A stretch of DNA of 64,000 bases from Streptococcus xiaochunlingii (GCF_006385805.1 NZ_VFSG01000001.1:1302001-1366000), one strand, 5' to 3'; positions 51,108 through 61,717 are shown, counted from the stretch's first letter. A program made the numbers and translations. Notes: a model not told the origin generated them from the letters alone.

Positions 51108-52076
51108 TTACTGAAACTTTTTTAATTTTTTAAAACGATAATACAAACCCGGAGTCAAAGATAACATCATGTAAATTGCCTTGTTTTTCAGGCTAATCCG
51201 CTTATTTTTCATAACTCTACCTAGGTATGGATGAATTTTTCTTTGAATTCGAGTTATTTCCTCTTTAGAAGAATCAGTTATTAAAATGAAAATGTGAAGA
51301 CTACCAATGAATAAACGAGCGATGACAGCATCGTCAAGGTTTATATTATCAGAATAGTCCTTCTTGACAACATCCTCCAAATGATTCATAGAATGATAAA
51401 AATCGTAGTGCTTACTGTTAAAGTTTGATAGAGTAATACTATTTGGTCTACGATAATAATGGTAGATACCTAAATCAATAATGCAAACTGATTCCACTTC
51501 TTTCAAGTAGTCACTAATTACATATAAATCTTCGTAGATTTTCCCTTTTGGATAAGGATATTTTTCTACAATATCTTTGGGAAAGAGTTTAGCCCAGGCA
51601 GAGACTGTAGCCATTTTACCATATAGCATTTCTATTAATGTTTCTTCAGAAGAAAGAAGGATAGCTTTCGATAATATTTCCTCATTTAATTGATAATTTT
51701 GGTAGGATTCATGATCGTAAGTATCATTGCCTTTCCCTGCGACAATACGAGCGCCTGTTTGTTTCTGAAGTTCCATCAAAAGCTCAAGGGCACAAGGTTC
51801 GAAATAGTCATCTGGATCTAGGAAAACGATCCACTCTCCTTTGGCTTTGGCTACACCATAGTTTCTAGCATCTGACAGACCACCATTTTCTTTATGATAT
51901 GCCGATACCCAGTCATACTCACTTGCATATTGATCGCATAGTTTCCCAGAATCATCCGTGGAACCATCATCAACTAAGATAAGTTCAAAATCTTTATAGG
52001 TTTGATTGACCAAGCTTTCCATAGCATAGCGAAGATAGGCCTCCACATTGTAAATGGGTACAATTACCGAAATCAT
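51108..52076 (-). CDS. glycosyltransferase family 2
   Basis: 322 residues. GT-A fold: MISVIVPIYNVEAYLRYAME, ELILVDDGSTDDSG, GGLSDARNYGVAKAKGEW and the metal-binding DPDDYFEP are all present. The C-terminal half (EDLYVISDYLKEV, YHYYRRPNSIT) is the type found in capsular GT2 enzymes that add galactose or N-acetyl-sugars; donor and linkage cannot be read from sequence. It lies between the Stealth gene and the truncated wzy, inside the operon. Confidence 0.92.
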   Translation of the reverse strand: MISVIVPIYNVEAYLRYAMESLVNQTYKDFELILVDDGSTDDSGKLCDQYASEYDWVSAYHKENGGLSDARNYGVAKAKGEWIVFLDPDDYFEPCALELLMELQKQTGARIVAGKGNDTYDHESYQNYQLNEEILSKAILLSSEETLIEMLYGKMATVSAWAKLFPKDIVEKYPYPKGKIYEDLYVISDYLKEVESVCIIDLGIYHYYRRPNSITLSNFNSKHYDFYHSMNHLEDVVKKDYSDNINLDDAVIARLFIGSLHIFILITDSSKEEITRIQRKIHPYLGRVMKNKRISLKNKAIYMMLSLTPGLYYRFKKLKKFQ

Positions 52077-52109
52077 ATTTTCTTTTCTTTCTCTTACTCA
52101 GTTAGATAT

Positions 52110-53108
52110 TTAAATCTCAAATGAACTTTTTTCTGGGAAAAGTTGATTCATGGCTTTTATAAAGTCCACCATTACTTTCTCTTCGTCCTGAACATTGAAA
52201 CCATCATTGATACACATAATTTTATATTTTCCAGAATTCAATAGTTTCCAAAAATCAGAATCCGCATTATCTAGAGAGAACAAACCTCCCAAGTCAGGAT
52301 CTGCGACTTCATATTCTCCACTTGCAATCTGCCAGTATTTAAAAAGCCAAACGTTTGTATCAGATGGATTTCTAAACCGACTAGCCGATGTTTTCTCCAA
52401 GATGGCAGTTTCTTTCTCCCATACCAACTCCATGGTCGACTTTAAGAGGGGATGAGTCAAATGATTTTCCCAAAAACCACATATAAATTTACTATTTCTA
52501 TAGAGTAGGCTCTTAACGATATTTTTTAAGCCTTGCTTGAAAGATAAAAATTTGCCATTTTTAAGAATCTCGTCCCTACTAAAATAACTGGTTACAATTT
52601 CCATATCGTTTACTTGGAAATGCCCCGTACCGTAACGTTCTGGGACAATCGGTGATAAGGCTGTATTATACTTTGGCAAACCGTCTTCTGAGAAGAAATC
52701 CGTTGGTTCAACTGGAGCTGTTAGATAAACATCATCATTAAAAAACACAAAATGTTCAGAGAGTCCAGGAATTCGATGGATATTGCTCTCGATAGGATTC
52801 GCAGAAAAAACAGGTAGATATTCCTTACGGATGATATCTGAATGATCGACTAAAACCAATTTTTCGCTAGTAATATTCAACCAAGACGGTTTTTGTTGGT
52901 CAGTAACGAGATAGACCTTATTGACCCAAGGAGCAAACTTTTCTACCCCTCTAAACCAGTATTTAAAGGTTCCCCAATCACGATAAGCCTTGATCGAATT
53001 CATACTTTTTTTTGAAGTATCTATTGACTTAGAGTATTCAGCCTTTTTAGCTTGCCAAACAGGATCCCCACCGTCTACCCAAATAACAACAAAATCTATT
53101 TTATTCAT
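52110..53108 (-). CDS. Stealth-family sugar-1-phosphate transferase
   Basis: 332 residues with all four conserved Stealth regions. CR1 is [15 protein letters not shown]2 is [20 protein letters not shown] to [20 protein letters not shown] and [15 protein letters not shown]3 is around [13 protein letters not shown]-like [16 protein letters not shown], and CR4 is CINDGF. Stealth proteins form phosphodiester links by moving hexose-1-phosphate from a nucleotide sugar. In oral streptococcal RPS loci the member WefC adds a sugar-1-phosphate to the growing unit. A phosphodiester in this polymer is therefore expected. Confidence 0.92.
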   Translation of the reverse strand: MNKIDFVVIWVDGGDPVWQAKKAEYSKSIDTSKKSMNSIKAYRDWGTFKYWFRGVEKFAPWVNKVYLVTDQQKPSWLNITSEKLVLVDHSDIIRKEYLPVFSANPIESNIHRIPGLSEHFVFFNDDVYLTAPVEPTDFFSEDGLPKYNTALSPIVPERYGTGHFQVNDMEIVTSYFSRDEILKNGKFLSFKQGLKNIVKSLLYRNSKFICGFWENHLTHPLLKSTMELVWEKETAILEKTSASRFRNPSDTNVWLFKYWQIASGEYEVADPDLGGLFSLDNADSDFWKLLNSGKYKIMCINDGFNVQDEEKVMVDFIKAMNQLFPEKSSFEI

Positions 53109-53120
53109 AATCTTAATTTT

Positions 53121-54266
53121 CTATATCTTATACAAATCTGAGAAATTCTTGATATAACTCTCCAACGAAAATAACTCTTTTTGGCGTTTGACAGATGCTT
53201 CACCAAATTGTTTTCTCTTCTCAGTATTGTCATCTAATTCTTGAATAGCCTTAGACAATTCTCCAGGCTGATTCGGTGTAGCAAGAAGACCGTTTTCGCC
53301 TTCCTTGACCATCTCACAGACACCACCATGACGGTAACCGACTACTGGTTTGCCACAAGCCATGGCTTCTAGCACGACTGTTGGTAATGGATCTGGATTG
53401 GTACTTGGCAAGACAAAGATATCAAACATATTATAGAGTTCTGTCGTCTTGCTATAATAGCCAATTCGTTTGATTTGCCCAGCTACTGGTGAGTCTGAAA
53501 TAGCTTTTTCCAGCTCATCCACGCGCCACTCTTCCCCCTCAAATGCACTACCTGCTAAAAAGGCTACTGATTTGGGATTGGCTTGTAAGATTGGAGTAAC
53601 AGCTTCCAGGAAGTCCCCTTGCCCTTTCCAGGCATTCACTCGACCAACCATTCCGATGACCAAAGCATCCTGCACGATCCCAAATTGGTCACGGACAGCA
53701 CTGGCATCCATCATCTGATAGACAGCATTGTCAACACCATTATAGATGACTTGAACTTGATCATCTTTTACAAAACGAGACTGCTTGACGTGGTTGGCTA
53801 CAGCATTTGAAACTGTCACAATCGTATCGGCATAGCGCCCCATCAAAAAGTTGATAAAGTCTGAAATGGCTTTTGGTTTGACGATAATTTCATGCACATG
53901 CCAAATCAAAGGAAGTTTCAACTTCCGCTTGAGGTAAATTCCTTCAAGAACCGCTGTGGTGTTGTTGTGAACAAGGGTAATCCCATTCTCCTTGGCATAT
54001 TGAGCAATTTGTTTGGAGTAACGGTTATAAGAGCCAAAGTACTCAAGGATTCCTTTTGGATTAAAATATTTTCGGCGTAATATTGGGTAATCAATGACTT
54101 TAACCTTAGCACCGACCTCTTCTAAAGCACCCACTAAGACACCGTCATTAGGTAAGATGACATGAGCTTCAAAAGCATCTTTATCCAATCCTTTAATGAG
54201 CTCCATCAACACTTTATCAGCACCGTACATTTCGGCACCAGCATGGAGATATAATATTTTCTGCAT
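53121..54266 (-). CDS. glycosyltransferase family 4
   Basis: 381 residues. GT-B fold: LYLHAGAEMYGADKVLMELI at the N-terminus, IGMVGRVNAWKGQGDFLEAV starting the nucleotide-sugar domain, and FVLPSTNPDPLPTVVLEAMA with CGKPVVGYRHGG containing the EX7E-like motif. A cytoplasmic enzyme that extends the undecaprenyl-linked intermediate after WchF. Two bases separate it from wchF and 12 from the Stealth gene. Confidence 0.92.
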   Translation of the reverse strand: MQKILYLHAGAEMYGADKVLMELIKGLDKDAFEAHVILPNDGVLVGALEEVGAKVKVIDYPILRRKYFNPKGILEYFGSYNRYSKQIAQYAKENGITLVHNNTTAVLEGIYLKRKLKLPLIWHVHEIIVKPKAISDFINFLMGRYADTIVTVSNAVANHVKQSRFVKDDQVQVIYNGVDNAVYQMMDASAVRDQFGIVQDALVIGMVGRVNAWKGQGDFLEAVTPILQANPKSVAFLAGSAFEGEEWRVDELEKAISDSPVAGQIKRIGYYSKTTELYNMFDIFVLPSTNPDPLPTVVLEAMACGKPVVGYRHGGVCEMVKEGENGLLATPNQPGELSKAIQELDDNTEKRKQFGEASVKRQKELFSLESYIKNFSDLYKI

Positions 54267-54268
54267 TT

Positions 54269-55441
54269 CTAACCTTTAAATACTTTCTCGTAGTCTGTGA
54301 CAATCTTTTCCCAAGTAAAGGCTTCCGCAATCCGTTGACTTGATTTTTGATTGAGATCTTCGATTGCTTGAGCGTCCAATTGTTCAGTCTGATCAATAAC
54401 ACTTGCCAATTGTTCTTTCTTCCAATAGAGTGCACCGTCTTCACCGACTTCACGGTTAAAGCCAACATCTAACAAGAGGTTGAGTTTAGTAGACTCAAGA
54501 GCCTCAAGAAGGGATGGATTAGTACCACCTACCTCATGACCATGGAAGTAAGCGAAGGCGTTCTCACGAATGTATTTGAGCAATTCTTGATCATAGACCG
54601 TCCCAACAAACTTCACTCGAGAATCTTGATCAAATCCTGTATCCTTACGCAACTGTTCATAGAACTTGTTTTGTTCTACATTGGTAATCAGAACAAAATC
54701 TTTTTGGGAGTTTGACTGCATAAAGCCACGAATCATGGCTTCATAGTTGTTTTCCGGTACAAAACGCCCCACGACAAGATAGTAGTTTCCTTCGGAGACT
54801 TGCTTATCTGCAAACCACGTCCGTACCTTCTCGTCCTCTTTGTTCAGGATAGACTTGCTTGTATCCGTTCCATAAGCGATATAGGTCGTCTGTGTCTGAT
54901 ACTTAGTGTAAGCCTTTTGAATATAAGCCTCGATATTCTTGCTATCGCAGATCAAAAGATCGGCGTTTTTAACCATGAGTTGTTCAGAAAACTTCCAGTA
55001 TTTACGGACTGGAAGACTCCATTTCGCACGAAGCCATTCATGTCCATCCGGATTGACCATCAGAGTCCCTCCGATCGCCTTGATTTTCTTCTTGATACCA
55101 GCGATAAAAGGGCCGATCCGACATGCCAAAACATAGAAGATAGGGGCTTGATCCTTGTTTTCTTTTGCGATTTCAATAGCTTTATTGAGAGCTGCAATAT
55201 CATAAGCAATAGCACGTGCAGGACCGATATTAGGGACATCAATGTTGTAGCAAATTGCGCCGTTATGTTCAAAAGTATCTGCAGTAATCCCTGATTTTGC
55301 AGAATTCTCCCGCATACATGCCACATAGTACTGAATCTCTCGATCTTGTTGGCACTCTGTCAGCTTTTCGACAAAAGTTTCAAAACCACCATATTTCGCT
55401 GGAATTCCCTTAGAACCAACGATATAAACTGACTGTTTCAT
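54269..55441 (-). CDS. wchF: rhamnosyltransferase WchF (DUF1972/GT4)
   Basis: 390 residues from MKQSVYIVGSKGIPAKYGGF, chosen because AAGGAGAAAA precedes this ATG; the frame is open 66 bases further into wchA. The DUF1972 N-terminal domain and a GT4 C-terminal domain (YLVVGRFVPENNYEAMIRGF; GHEVGGTNPSLLEALESTKL) match WchF/Cps2T enzymes that add rhamnose to the WchA-primed glucose. Second sugar of the repeat unit is thus probably rhamnose. Confidence 0.9.
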   Translation of the reverse strand: MKQSVYIVGSKGIPAKYGGFETFVEKLTECQQDREIQYYVACMRENSAKSGITADTFEHNGAICYNIDVPNIGPARAIAYDIAALNKAIEIAKENKDQAPIFYVLACRIGPFIAGIKKKIKAIGGTLMVNPDGHEWLRAKWSLPVRKYWKFSEQLMVKNADLLICDSKNIEAYIQKAYTKYQTQTTYIAYGTDTSKSILNKEDEKVRTWFADKQVSEGNYYLVVGRFVPENNYEAMIRGFMQSNSQKDFVLITNVEQNKFYEQLRKDTGFDQDSRVKFVGTVYDQELLKYIRENAFAYFHGHEVGGTNPSLLEALESTKLNLLLDVGFNREVGEDGALYWKKEQLASVIDQTEQLDAQAIEDLNQKSSQRIAEAFTWEKIVTDYEKVFKG

Positions 55442-55478
55442 TTTTCTCCTTACATGGAAAGGACGAAGCAGGAATTTC

Positions 55479-56852
55479 CTACTTCGCTCCATCTCGTTTA
55501 AATACAACTTTGATCGTTTTCAGCAAGATTTTAATATCTGACCAGATGGTCCAGTCATCGATATAGGACACATCTAAGCGAACCACTTCATCAAAGTCTG
55601 TAATTTCGCTACGTCCACTCACTTGCCAAAGCCCTGTAATTCCAGGTTTGAAACTCAAACGACGTTTTTGTTCTGGAGTATACTTCTCATACTCATCCAC
55701 TGTTGGAGGACGGGTTCCAACTAGGCTCATATCACCTTTTAGGACATTAAAGAATTGTGGCAGCTCATCCAGACTGGTCTTGCGGATAAAGCGACCAATC
55801 GGCGTAATCCGAGGATCATTATCCATCTTGAACATACCACCGGTCATGGTGTTTTGATCCATCAATTCTTTTTTCCGTTCTTCTGCATCGACATACATGG
55901 AACGGAACTTATAAAACTTGAAATAGCGGCCATTTTTCCCGACCCGCTTTTGGGCGAAAATAGCCGGTCCTCCATCCTTGCGAATCAAGGGCACCAATAC
56001 AATCGCCACCAAGCCGCATAGGAGCAAGCCCACCAAAGAACCACATATATCAATTACACGTTTCGCGGTCACATGGCTAGGTTTGTAGAAGTTGGTCGAG
56101 AAGGTGACAACATTGAGGCCAGCTACTTCGCGAATTCGTTTGTTGCCGGCAAAGTTTAAATCAAAAGCATTGAGGTTGACGGTAACGTCGATCCCCATGG
56201 TCTCAAATTGTGAAACATACTCCCCAATTTCATACTCTTCACTTGGAAGATTGAGAAATACTTCATCTACCACTTCATAGGTCGCATAGGCCAACAGGTC
56301 TTCCTTTGGAACAACCTGAACAAAGGGGTGTTGAAAGTCTGGCCGGTCTAATACAGTGACCGCAACCACTTCCCCTCCGCTATCATTGGACGAAAGAAGT
56401 CGATCCAGGACTTTATCCAGACGAGAATTCGCTGTAATCAAGAGAATCTTGTGACTTCCTTTGAGACTGTAATAGAAGCGACGCCAATACCGTTTAATGA
56501 AGTAATTCATTAAATAAAGGACAAGAGTCAGAAGAAACAGAAAATAAATCATCCCCCGGCGGGAGAGGGAGAACTTCTCCTCCAAAAAGAAGCTCGAAAA
56601 ACTGATGGCTAACGCGAAGCACAAGCTGTATTTCAAAGTTTGTAAGAATTCAACTAGATGCCCACGTTTGAAGTAATCTTGGTTGTAATCACTGACGTAG
56701 AAGGCTACGAAATGCAATAAATACAGATAGAAAATTGTATTAGAGTGGATTTCTGTCTCTGTCACAAAACTAAACAAATAAGCCACAACTAAGACTGGTA
56801 AGCTTTGGACAAAGGCCAAAGCAAATTTGTGAAATCCCCTTCCTTCTGTCAT
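55479..56852 (-). CDS. wchA: undecaprenyl-phosphate glucose-1-phosphate transferase (priming enzyme)
   Basis: 457 residues. Four to five N-terminal membrane helices, a soluble central domain with [20 protein letters not shown], another helix ([19 protein letters not shown]), and the PHPT catalytic domain. The last contains [44 protein letters not shown], and GLWQVSGRS. It starts each repeat unit by moving Glc-1-P to undecaprenyl phosphate. Length and end (FKRDGAK) match WchA. Confidence 0.95.
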   Translation of the reverse strand: MTEGRGFHKFALAFVQSLPVLVVAYLFSFVTETEIHSNTIFYLYLLHFVAFYVSDYNQDYFKRGHLVEFLQTLKYSLCFALAISFSSFFLEEKFSLSRRGMIYFLFLLTLVLYLMNYFIKRYWRRFYYSLKGSHKILLITANSRLDKVLDRLLSSNDSGGEVVAVTVLDRPDFQHPFVQVVPKEDLLAYATYEVVDEVFLNLPSEEYEIGEYVSQFETMGIDVTVNLNAFDLNFAGNKRIREVAGLNVVTFSTNFYKPSHVTAKRVIDICGSLVGLLLCGLVAIVLVPLIRKDGGPAIFAQKRVGKNGRYFKFYKFRSMYVDAEERKKELMDQNTMTGGMFKMDNDPRITPIGRFIRKTSLDELPQFFNVLKGDMSLVGTRPPTVDEYEKYTPEQKRRLSFKPGITGLWQVSGRSEITDFDEVVRLDVSYIDDWTIWSDIKILLKTIKVVFKRDGAK

Positions 56853-56871
56853 AATATCCCGATCCTATTCT

Positions 56872-57576
56872 TTATCTTTTTTTCCCGTAATTGCCATAGT
56901 TCCCATAGTTCCCGTAATTACCATAAGAACCATATTTTTCTAATTGAATATCAAATTTATTGAGGACCACTCCTAGGAATGGTGTCCCCGTCTGCTCTAG
57001 TTGCTCTTTGGCCTTTTGAACAGCCTTGCGACTAACAGCTCCTGCTGCTGTCACAATCAAGCTACCATCACAGCGTTGAGCAATAATCGCCGCATCAATC
57101 ACCATCCCAATTGGTGGGGTGTCGACAACGATATAGTCATAGTGATTGCGGAGCGCCTCAATGATGACCTCGAAGTTTTTACTTTGCAAGAGACCCGTTG
57201 GATTTGGAGAAACCTGCCCTGACAGGAGCACATCCAGTTTTGGATAATCTGTCGTCGCAATTGCTTGCGAAATCTCACTCTTCCCAGAAAGTACTTCTGT
57301 CAAACCAGCAACACGACCTTGGCTCTTGAAGACACCTGTCATGACCGAGTTACGGATATCCGCATCGATCAACAAGGTACGATAGCCCGCACGCGCAAAG
57401 GCTGTCGCCAAATTCGTAGAAATGGTTGATTTTCCTTCGTTTGGTTGCACAGATGAGATGGCAACGACCTTAATATTGGTCCCACTCAACTGAATATTGG
57501 TACTCAAGGCATTAAAATACTCTTCAGCCTGAGTCATCGCTGCTAATTTGCTTTTTACAATTTCTAAGGTTGCCAT
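56872..57576 (-). CDS. wze: polysaccharide tyrosine autokinase (CpsD/Wze)
   Basis: 234 residues of the BY-kinase family. Walker A SSVQPNEGKSTISTNLA, Walker A' TLLIDADIRNSVM, Walker B YIVVDTPPIGMVID. The C-terminal tail has a YGNYG repeat cluster (YGSYGNYGNYGNYGNYGKKR), the autophosphorylation sites. It works with Wzd to set chain length and couple export to cell division. GAGGGAGAATTC precedes ATG. Confidence 0.96.
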   Translation of the reverse strand: MATLEIVKSKLAAMTQAEEYFNALSTNIQLSGTNIKVVAISSVQPNEGKSTISTNLATAFARAGYRTLLIDADIRNSVMTGVFKSQGRVAGLTEVLSGKSEISQAIATTDYPKLDVLLSGQVSPNPTGLLQSKNFEVIIEALRNHYDYIVVDTPPIGMVIDAAIIAQRCDGSLIVTAAGAVSRKAVQKAKEQLEQTGTPFLGVVLNKFDIQLEKYGSYGNYGNYGNYGNYGKKR

Positions 57577-57588
57577 GAATTCTCCCTC

Positions 57589-58284
57589 TTACAGTTTCTT
57601 CACACTAGGGATCACACCTAATAGAGTGATGCCCATCACTTCTTCGACATCTTCTGGTTTCTTCACACGGTCATCCAATACCTCTGACAAGATCACCAGG
57701 ATGGAAATCAAGACACCCCCAAGGACAAAGCCAATAACGACATTTCGCTTAATATTTGGTGAAGAAGGGTTTTGCGGTACGACAGCCTCATCCAAAGTCG
57801 TCACGTCAGATACCTTGGTTACAGCGATAATTTTTTCGGCCGCTACATCTTTCAATCCATTCGCGATACGAGCTGCTTCTTGTGGATCTGGGTCTGAGGC
57901 TGTGATGGACAAAATCCGAGTATCCGCTGGAACTGCCACTGAGACTTTCTTAGCAAGCTCTGCTGGAGTCATTTCCAACTTCAACTCTTCAATAGCCTGG
58001 TTCAAGACATTTTGAGAAAGAATAATCTCGCGATAGTCTTTAACCAAGTAGGATCCCGCTTGAAGATCTTGGTTGGTCAAGGCATTGTTTTCTTGGTTCT
58101 GACGGCTGACCACATAGATACGACTGGTACTTTGGTAGATTTTCTTCGCCACAAATGCGCTGTACCCTAGGGCACCAATCGCAAATAGCAAGGCCGTAAT
58201 CAGAATTGAGAATTTACGACGCCATAAGGTTTTAAAGAGGGAGACCACATCCAATTCGATCTCTTTGCTCTCTTGGTTTTTCAT
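57589..58284 (-). CDS. wzd: chain-length regulator / kinase activator (CpsC/Wzd)
   Basis: 231 residues from the ATG at 58284, best spaced to AAAGGAG; a GTG two codons upstream is possible. Wzz domain with two membrane helices (FSILITALLFAIGALGYSAF near 28-48 and VVIGFVLGGVLISILVIL near the C-terminus), and the periplasmic-side PQNPSSPN proline motif before the second. It supplies the membrane part of the BY-kinase pair with Wze. A 12-base gap separates the two. Confidence 0.95.
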   Translation of the reverse strand: MKNQESKEIELDVVSLFKTLWRRKFSILITALLFAIGALGYSAFVAKKIYQSTSRIYVVSRQNQENNALTNQDLQAGSYLVKDYREIILSQNVLNQAIEELKLEMTPAELAKKVSVAVPADTRILSITASDPDPQEAARIANGLKDVAAEKIIAVTKVSDVTTLDEAVVPQNPSSPNIKRNVVIGFVLGGVLISILVILSEVLDDRVKKPEDVEEVMGITLLGVIPSVKKL

Positions 58285-58326
58285 ATTCACTTTCTCCTTT
58301 TCAATCCCCGTGATGGAACTTGATTG

Positions 58327-59058
58327 TTAAAATAATTCGTTATCCAGTAATGCTTGTTGATTTTCAATAAAGAGGGCACGCGCTCGGTTACTTCCGTAAC
58401 GTTTTTCAATCAACTGATAAGCCTTTTCCATGTATGGAGGGCGCTGATCGACATTGTGCATATCGCTCGCAACAAAATGGACCAAATCCTTGTCCAAGAA
58501 ATATTGGGCACGATGTTTCATGAACTTGTAGCGATCGCCAAACAATTTAGGCTTGAGCACACTCGAACTATTGATTTGGGTATAGCATCCCATTCGGATC
58601 AATTCCCGCACCCGTTTTTCATTCTTTTCCAAACAGTGGTACCGTTCAATATGGGCAACTACCGGAGTCACTCCTAAGCGCAAGACCGCACTTAAGGCTT
58701 GATGAATCTCCTTGTAGGGCGTTGCCATACTAAACTCGATCAAGGCAAAGCTGGTTTCAGCAAGCGTTGGAATAGTCCCAGCTTCCAGTTTTTCAATAAT
58801 ATCTCGCGTATAATAGATTTCTGCTCCAAAATGCAAGGTCATTTCCGGTAGATAGGTCGCCACCATCTCTTTTACTGCTAAGTAGTTTTGATAGATCTTT
58901 TCTTCTGGGGTTTCAAACATCCCTTTCCGACGATGGGACGTCGAAACGATGGTTCGGACCCCTTGACGGTAGCTTTCCTCGATGAGGAGTTTGCTATCCT
59001 CAATCGTCTTTGGTCCATCATCCACATCAAAGACAATGTGTGAATGAATATCAATCAT
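58327..59058 (-). CDS. wzh: manganese-dependent protein tyrosine phosphatase (CpsB/Wzh)
   Basis: 243 residues, PHP-type phosphatase. Metal ligands appear in [53 protein letters not shown] and FVASDMHN. It dephosphorylates Wze and so controls polymer amount. It overlaps wzg by 8 bases, so the two are translationally coupled. Confidence 0.96.
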   Translation of the reverse strand: MIDIHSHIVFDVDDGPKTIEDSKLLIEESYRQGVRTIVSTSHRRKGMFETPEEKIYQNYLAVKEMVATYLPEMTLHFGAEIYYTRDIIEKLEAGTIPTLAETSFALIEFSMATPYKEIHQALSAVLRLGVTPVVAHIERYHCLEKNEKRVRELIRMGCYTQINSSSVLKPKLFGDRYKFMKHRAQYFLDKDLVHFVASDMHNVDQRPPYMEKAYQLIEKRYGSNRARALFIENQQALLDNELF

Positions 59059-60529
59059 TGTTTTTTCCTTCCATGGTTTGGTTTATCTTTTCTTTGGCTT
59101 GTGCCACGCTATCAGCATTCAACTCCATCATGTAAAGAGCAGATCCTGGCATCGCATATGAAGGCAAGTCATTTCGTCCTTGTCCAGTGACAGCTTGTGA
59201 AGTCACCTTGTAGCTTCCACCAGTCTCCAACTGTGTATTGACCAAATTCATAATGGTTGGCAAGGGCATATTGGTTTGCAAGGAATCTTGTAAACCAGAA
59301 ACGATTTCGTTGTAATTGCTCAATGCTTTGGTCGATGTTAATTTATGGATAATGGCTGCGATGACTTTTTCTTGGTTCTTCCCACGGTCGTTGTCTCCAC
59401 CTTCGAGAGAGTAGCGTTCACGGACAAAGCCAAGAGCTTGTTCCGAATCCAAGTGGACTTTTCCTACAGGGAAGTGGTAGTTCCCGTGTAGACTTGTAAA
59501 CTCTTGATCATTTTCTACATCAATCCCTCCGACGAGGTCGACAAGCTTTAAGAAAGAAGTGAAATTCAAGCGGACATAGTAGTCAATCTTGATGTCGTAC
59601 AGATTTTCTAAGGTATGAATAGACGCATCTACTCCGTAAATCCCAGCGTGGGTTAATTTATCCCCTTGGTTGTTCCCACCATCTGCGATCGGTACATAGG
59701 CGTCACGCGGAGTCGTGGTCAGCAAGACTTGCTTGGTCTTTCGATTGACCGTCATGATAATATTGACATCAGATCGAGAAACCGAAGTGACTGGGCCATA
59801 GGTGTCAATCCCACTGACATAGATGTTAAAGGTATCCGCATTGGCATCCGCCTTTGCCTTGGTTTCCACTTGGCGACGGATCTTGTAAGAATAGATTTTC
59901 TTTAATTTTTTCGCGTAGTCAGCATCCACACTGGCAATGGTATCCTCAAAGGTACTATTCAAAGCAATGGCTTGTGTCTTATCTTCTTGTAGGGCCTGGT
60001 AGGCTGCCACGTAAGATTCCACATCTTCGATGGTCAAGTCATGCTGGCGCGTTTTCTTCACTTCCTCTACCAAGGCTAGAAGATCATCTGCATTATTATT
60101 CCCCGTAGGCGCTGCTACACTGCTGATTTCTTTGATATCTTGGATTGGACTATCTGCTTTGACATAGACAGCCATTTCAAATTCCGTATAGTTGGCATTT
60201 CGGTTCACATTTCCAGCGACATCGACCAATTGCTGGGTAACAAATGTCCCCACGGAGGTCCCTAGCAAGCCTAAAACCAATAAAAATAGCGTCGTCTTTT
60301 TAGCCTTGCCTGCAAGGATCAAACCCAAGGTTAAAAAAAGTCCGCCAATTAACAATACCGTCACAAGAATATTCAAATAACGGAAAGCTAGGATATTGTA
60401 GCTAAAGACATTATAAAGAAAGAGCCCAGCTACAAGTAGCGTTAAAACCCAGAGACCACTATTTACAATGCGTAGCTGATCCCAACCGCTTGTTCTATTT
60501 GAATGTTTGTTTTTTCTACTTCGATTCAT
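59051..60529 (-). CDS. wzg: LytR-CpsA-Psr family protein (CpsA/Wzg)
   Basis: 492 residues from [12 protein letters not shown], since GGGGGATAAA precedes this ATG rather than the one 12 bases upstream. Three N-terminal membrane helices, a DNA-PPF-like accessory domain (about 110-230), and the LCP domain (about 240-450) with [31 protein letters not shown] and [23 protein letters not shown] proteins attach undecaprenyl-linked polymers to peptidoglycan. First gene of the locus. Confidence 0.95.
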   Translation of the reverse strand: MNRSRKNKHSNRTSGWDQLRIVNSGLWVLTLLVAGLFLYNVFSYNILAFRYLNILVTVLLIGGLFLTLGLILAGKAKKTTLFLLVLGLLGTSVGTFVTQQLVDVAGNVNRNANYTEFEMAVYVKADSPIQDIKEISSVAAPTGNNNADDLLALVEEVKKTRQHDLTIEDVESYVAAYQALQEDKTQAIALNSTFEDTIASVDADYAKKLKKIYSYKIRRQVETKAKADANADTFNIYVSGIDTYGPVTSVSRSDVNIIMTVNRKTKQVLLTTTPRDAYVPIADGGNNQGDKLTHAGIYGVDASIHTLENLYDIKIDYYVRLNFTSFLKLVDLVGGIDVENDQEFTSLHGNYHFPVGKVHLDSEQALGFVRERYSLEGGDNDRGKNQEKVIAAIIHKLTSTKALSNYNEIVSGLQDSLQTNMPLPTIMNLVNTQLETGGSYKVTSQAVTGQGRNDLPSYAMPGSALYMMELNADSVAQAKEKINQTMEGKNND

Positions 60530-60556
60530 TTTATCCCCCATACTATTTTCTTAAAT

Positions 60557-60566
60557 ATTATAACAT
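60557..60566 (-). promoter_or_regulatory. polysaccharide operon promoter (extended -10)
   Basis: TATAAT (60562-60557) preceded by TGT, an extended -10. No good -35 is found at 16-18 bases. The predicted 5' UTR is only about 20 bases. No long regulatory leader is visible. Confidence 0.65.
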
Positions 60567-60667
60567 AAAATTGGCCTACAGATCAGAATCTATGCCCATT
60601 TCTCCACTATTAATTTTATACTATTCCTAACTTTCTGTACAGTAACATAAGAAAAAATGAGCAAATA

Positions 60668-60694
60668 AAAAAGGTGAGTTTCCTCACCTTTTTT
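60668..60694. terminator. terminator of the 60701-61567 lipoprotein gene
   Basis: AAAAAAGGTGAG-TTTC-CTCACCTTTTTT; symmetrical, works on both strands. Confidence 0.9.
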
Positions 60695-60700
60695 ATAGGT

Positions 60701-61567
60701 TTATACTTTATCTTTTGAGGTTGAACTTGTATCTGAATCCTTGCTAGTCGAAGAATCACTCTTTGAAGAATTGCTTCCTTTACGAGTTTCAGCTCCATCA
60801 GCAGAGTATTCGTTTACAAAGATTTCCTTACGTAGTTCAAGGAAGCTTTCATCACTAAGGATATAACGCCCTTCTTTGGTTTTTGTCAATTCCAAAGTGT
60901 ACTCACGTGGTTCGATGTACCCAAAATCTTCGTTCAAACGATCAAAGGCATAGTAGAACAAGAAGTTGTTCAATAAAGACAAACGTTTTTCCAGATCTGG
61001 ATCTGTGTTGTCTTCTAATTTTTTAACATCTTCAATTCCGTTTTCAAACAGACTAGATTTTGCGCGGTTGATCAAGTTAGCCAAGTCACGTGTTGCAATT
61101 GCACGAGATTTGAAGGTAACCGTCGCAATATCTCCTTCGTCTTCAACCTTGGTGATTTCATAGTCATCACCGATCGTTGCTAACACTTTGAAACGAGCTT
61201 GGTCAAACAATTCCAAGATTTTTTCTGGAGTGAATGTTTCAGTTGTGAGCTCAAGTGTGTAGTTTTCTGCTGGTAAATATTTTGATGCATTTTCATCGAC
61301 AAATTTTTCGGTAATTTGTTTTTTCCACTTGTCAACTGATGTACCCATCAAAGTTGTGAAACCAGAAGAATGATCTGTAAAGATGGCACGAAGAATAATG
61401 TCCCCATCTTTTTCAATTTGTTTTTTTGTCTTTTCTTCTTTCGATTCACTAGATTGTTCTACTTTATCCTCTTTAGTTTGAGGTTTTTCAACAACTGGTT
61501 TTGATGAACAAGCTACTAACATCAATAAACAGGCTGGTAAAACACCATATTTTACAAGCTTTTTCAT
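60701..61567 (-). CDS. putative lipoprotein, function unknown
   Basis: 288 residues. Signal peptide with lipobox LVAC (about 17-20), charged linker (KPQTKEDKVEQSSESKEEKT), then a mixed alpha/beta domain (about 55-255). That domain includes GDIILRAIFTDHSSGFTTLM and FEVLATIGDDYEI-like FKVLATIGDDYEITKVEDEG, and a Ser/Asp/Lys-rich C-terminal tail ends it. It resembles DUF5105-type streptococcal lipoproteins in outline only. Monocistronic. The upstream region has a TATAAT, a 12-base palindrome at the -35 position and a candidate VicR box. Confidence 0.85.
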   Translation of the reverse strand: MKKLVKYGVLPACLLMLVACSSKPVVEKPQTKEDKVEQSSESKEEKTKKQIEKDGDIILRAIFTDHSSGFTTLMGTSVDKWKKQITEKFVDENASKYLPAENYTLELTTETFTPEKILELFDQARFKVLATIGDDYEITKVEDEGDIATVTFKSRAIATRDLANLINRAKSSLFENGIEDVKKLEDNTDPDLEKRLSLLNNFLFYYAFDRLNEDFGYIEPREYTLELTKTKEGRYILSDESFLELRKEIFVNEYSADGAETRKGSNSSKSDSSTSKDSDTSSTSKDKV

Positions 61568-61598
61568 AAGTTCTCCTTATTTTTTATAGATTATGTTC

Positions 61599-61658
61599 AT
61601 TATATCAAAAATAACCCTTTGAGAATTCTCAGATAAGTGTATGTAAACAAATTGTAAT
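61599..61658 (-). promoter_or_regulatory. lipoprotein promoter with palindrome and candidate VicR/WalR box
   Basis: TATAAT at 61604-61599. TGAGAATTCTCA, a perfect 12-base palindrome, covers the -35 position (61620-61631). TGTAAA-CAAAT-TGTAAT (61642-61658, plus strand) fits TGTWAH-N5-TGTWAH perfectly and is centred near -58, a plausible activator position. Confidence 0.55.
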
Positions 61659-61717
61659 ATTTCATTATACACTTCGCACTAACAAGCCCTCCTTCCCCTA
61701 CGAAGCGCTCAATTCGC

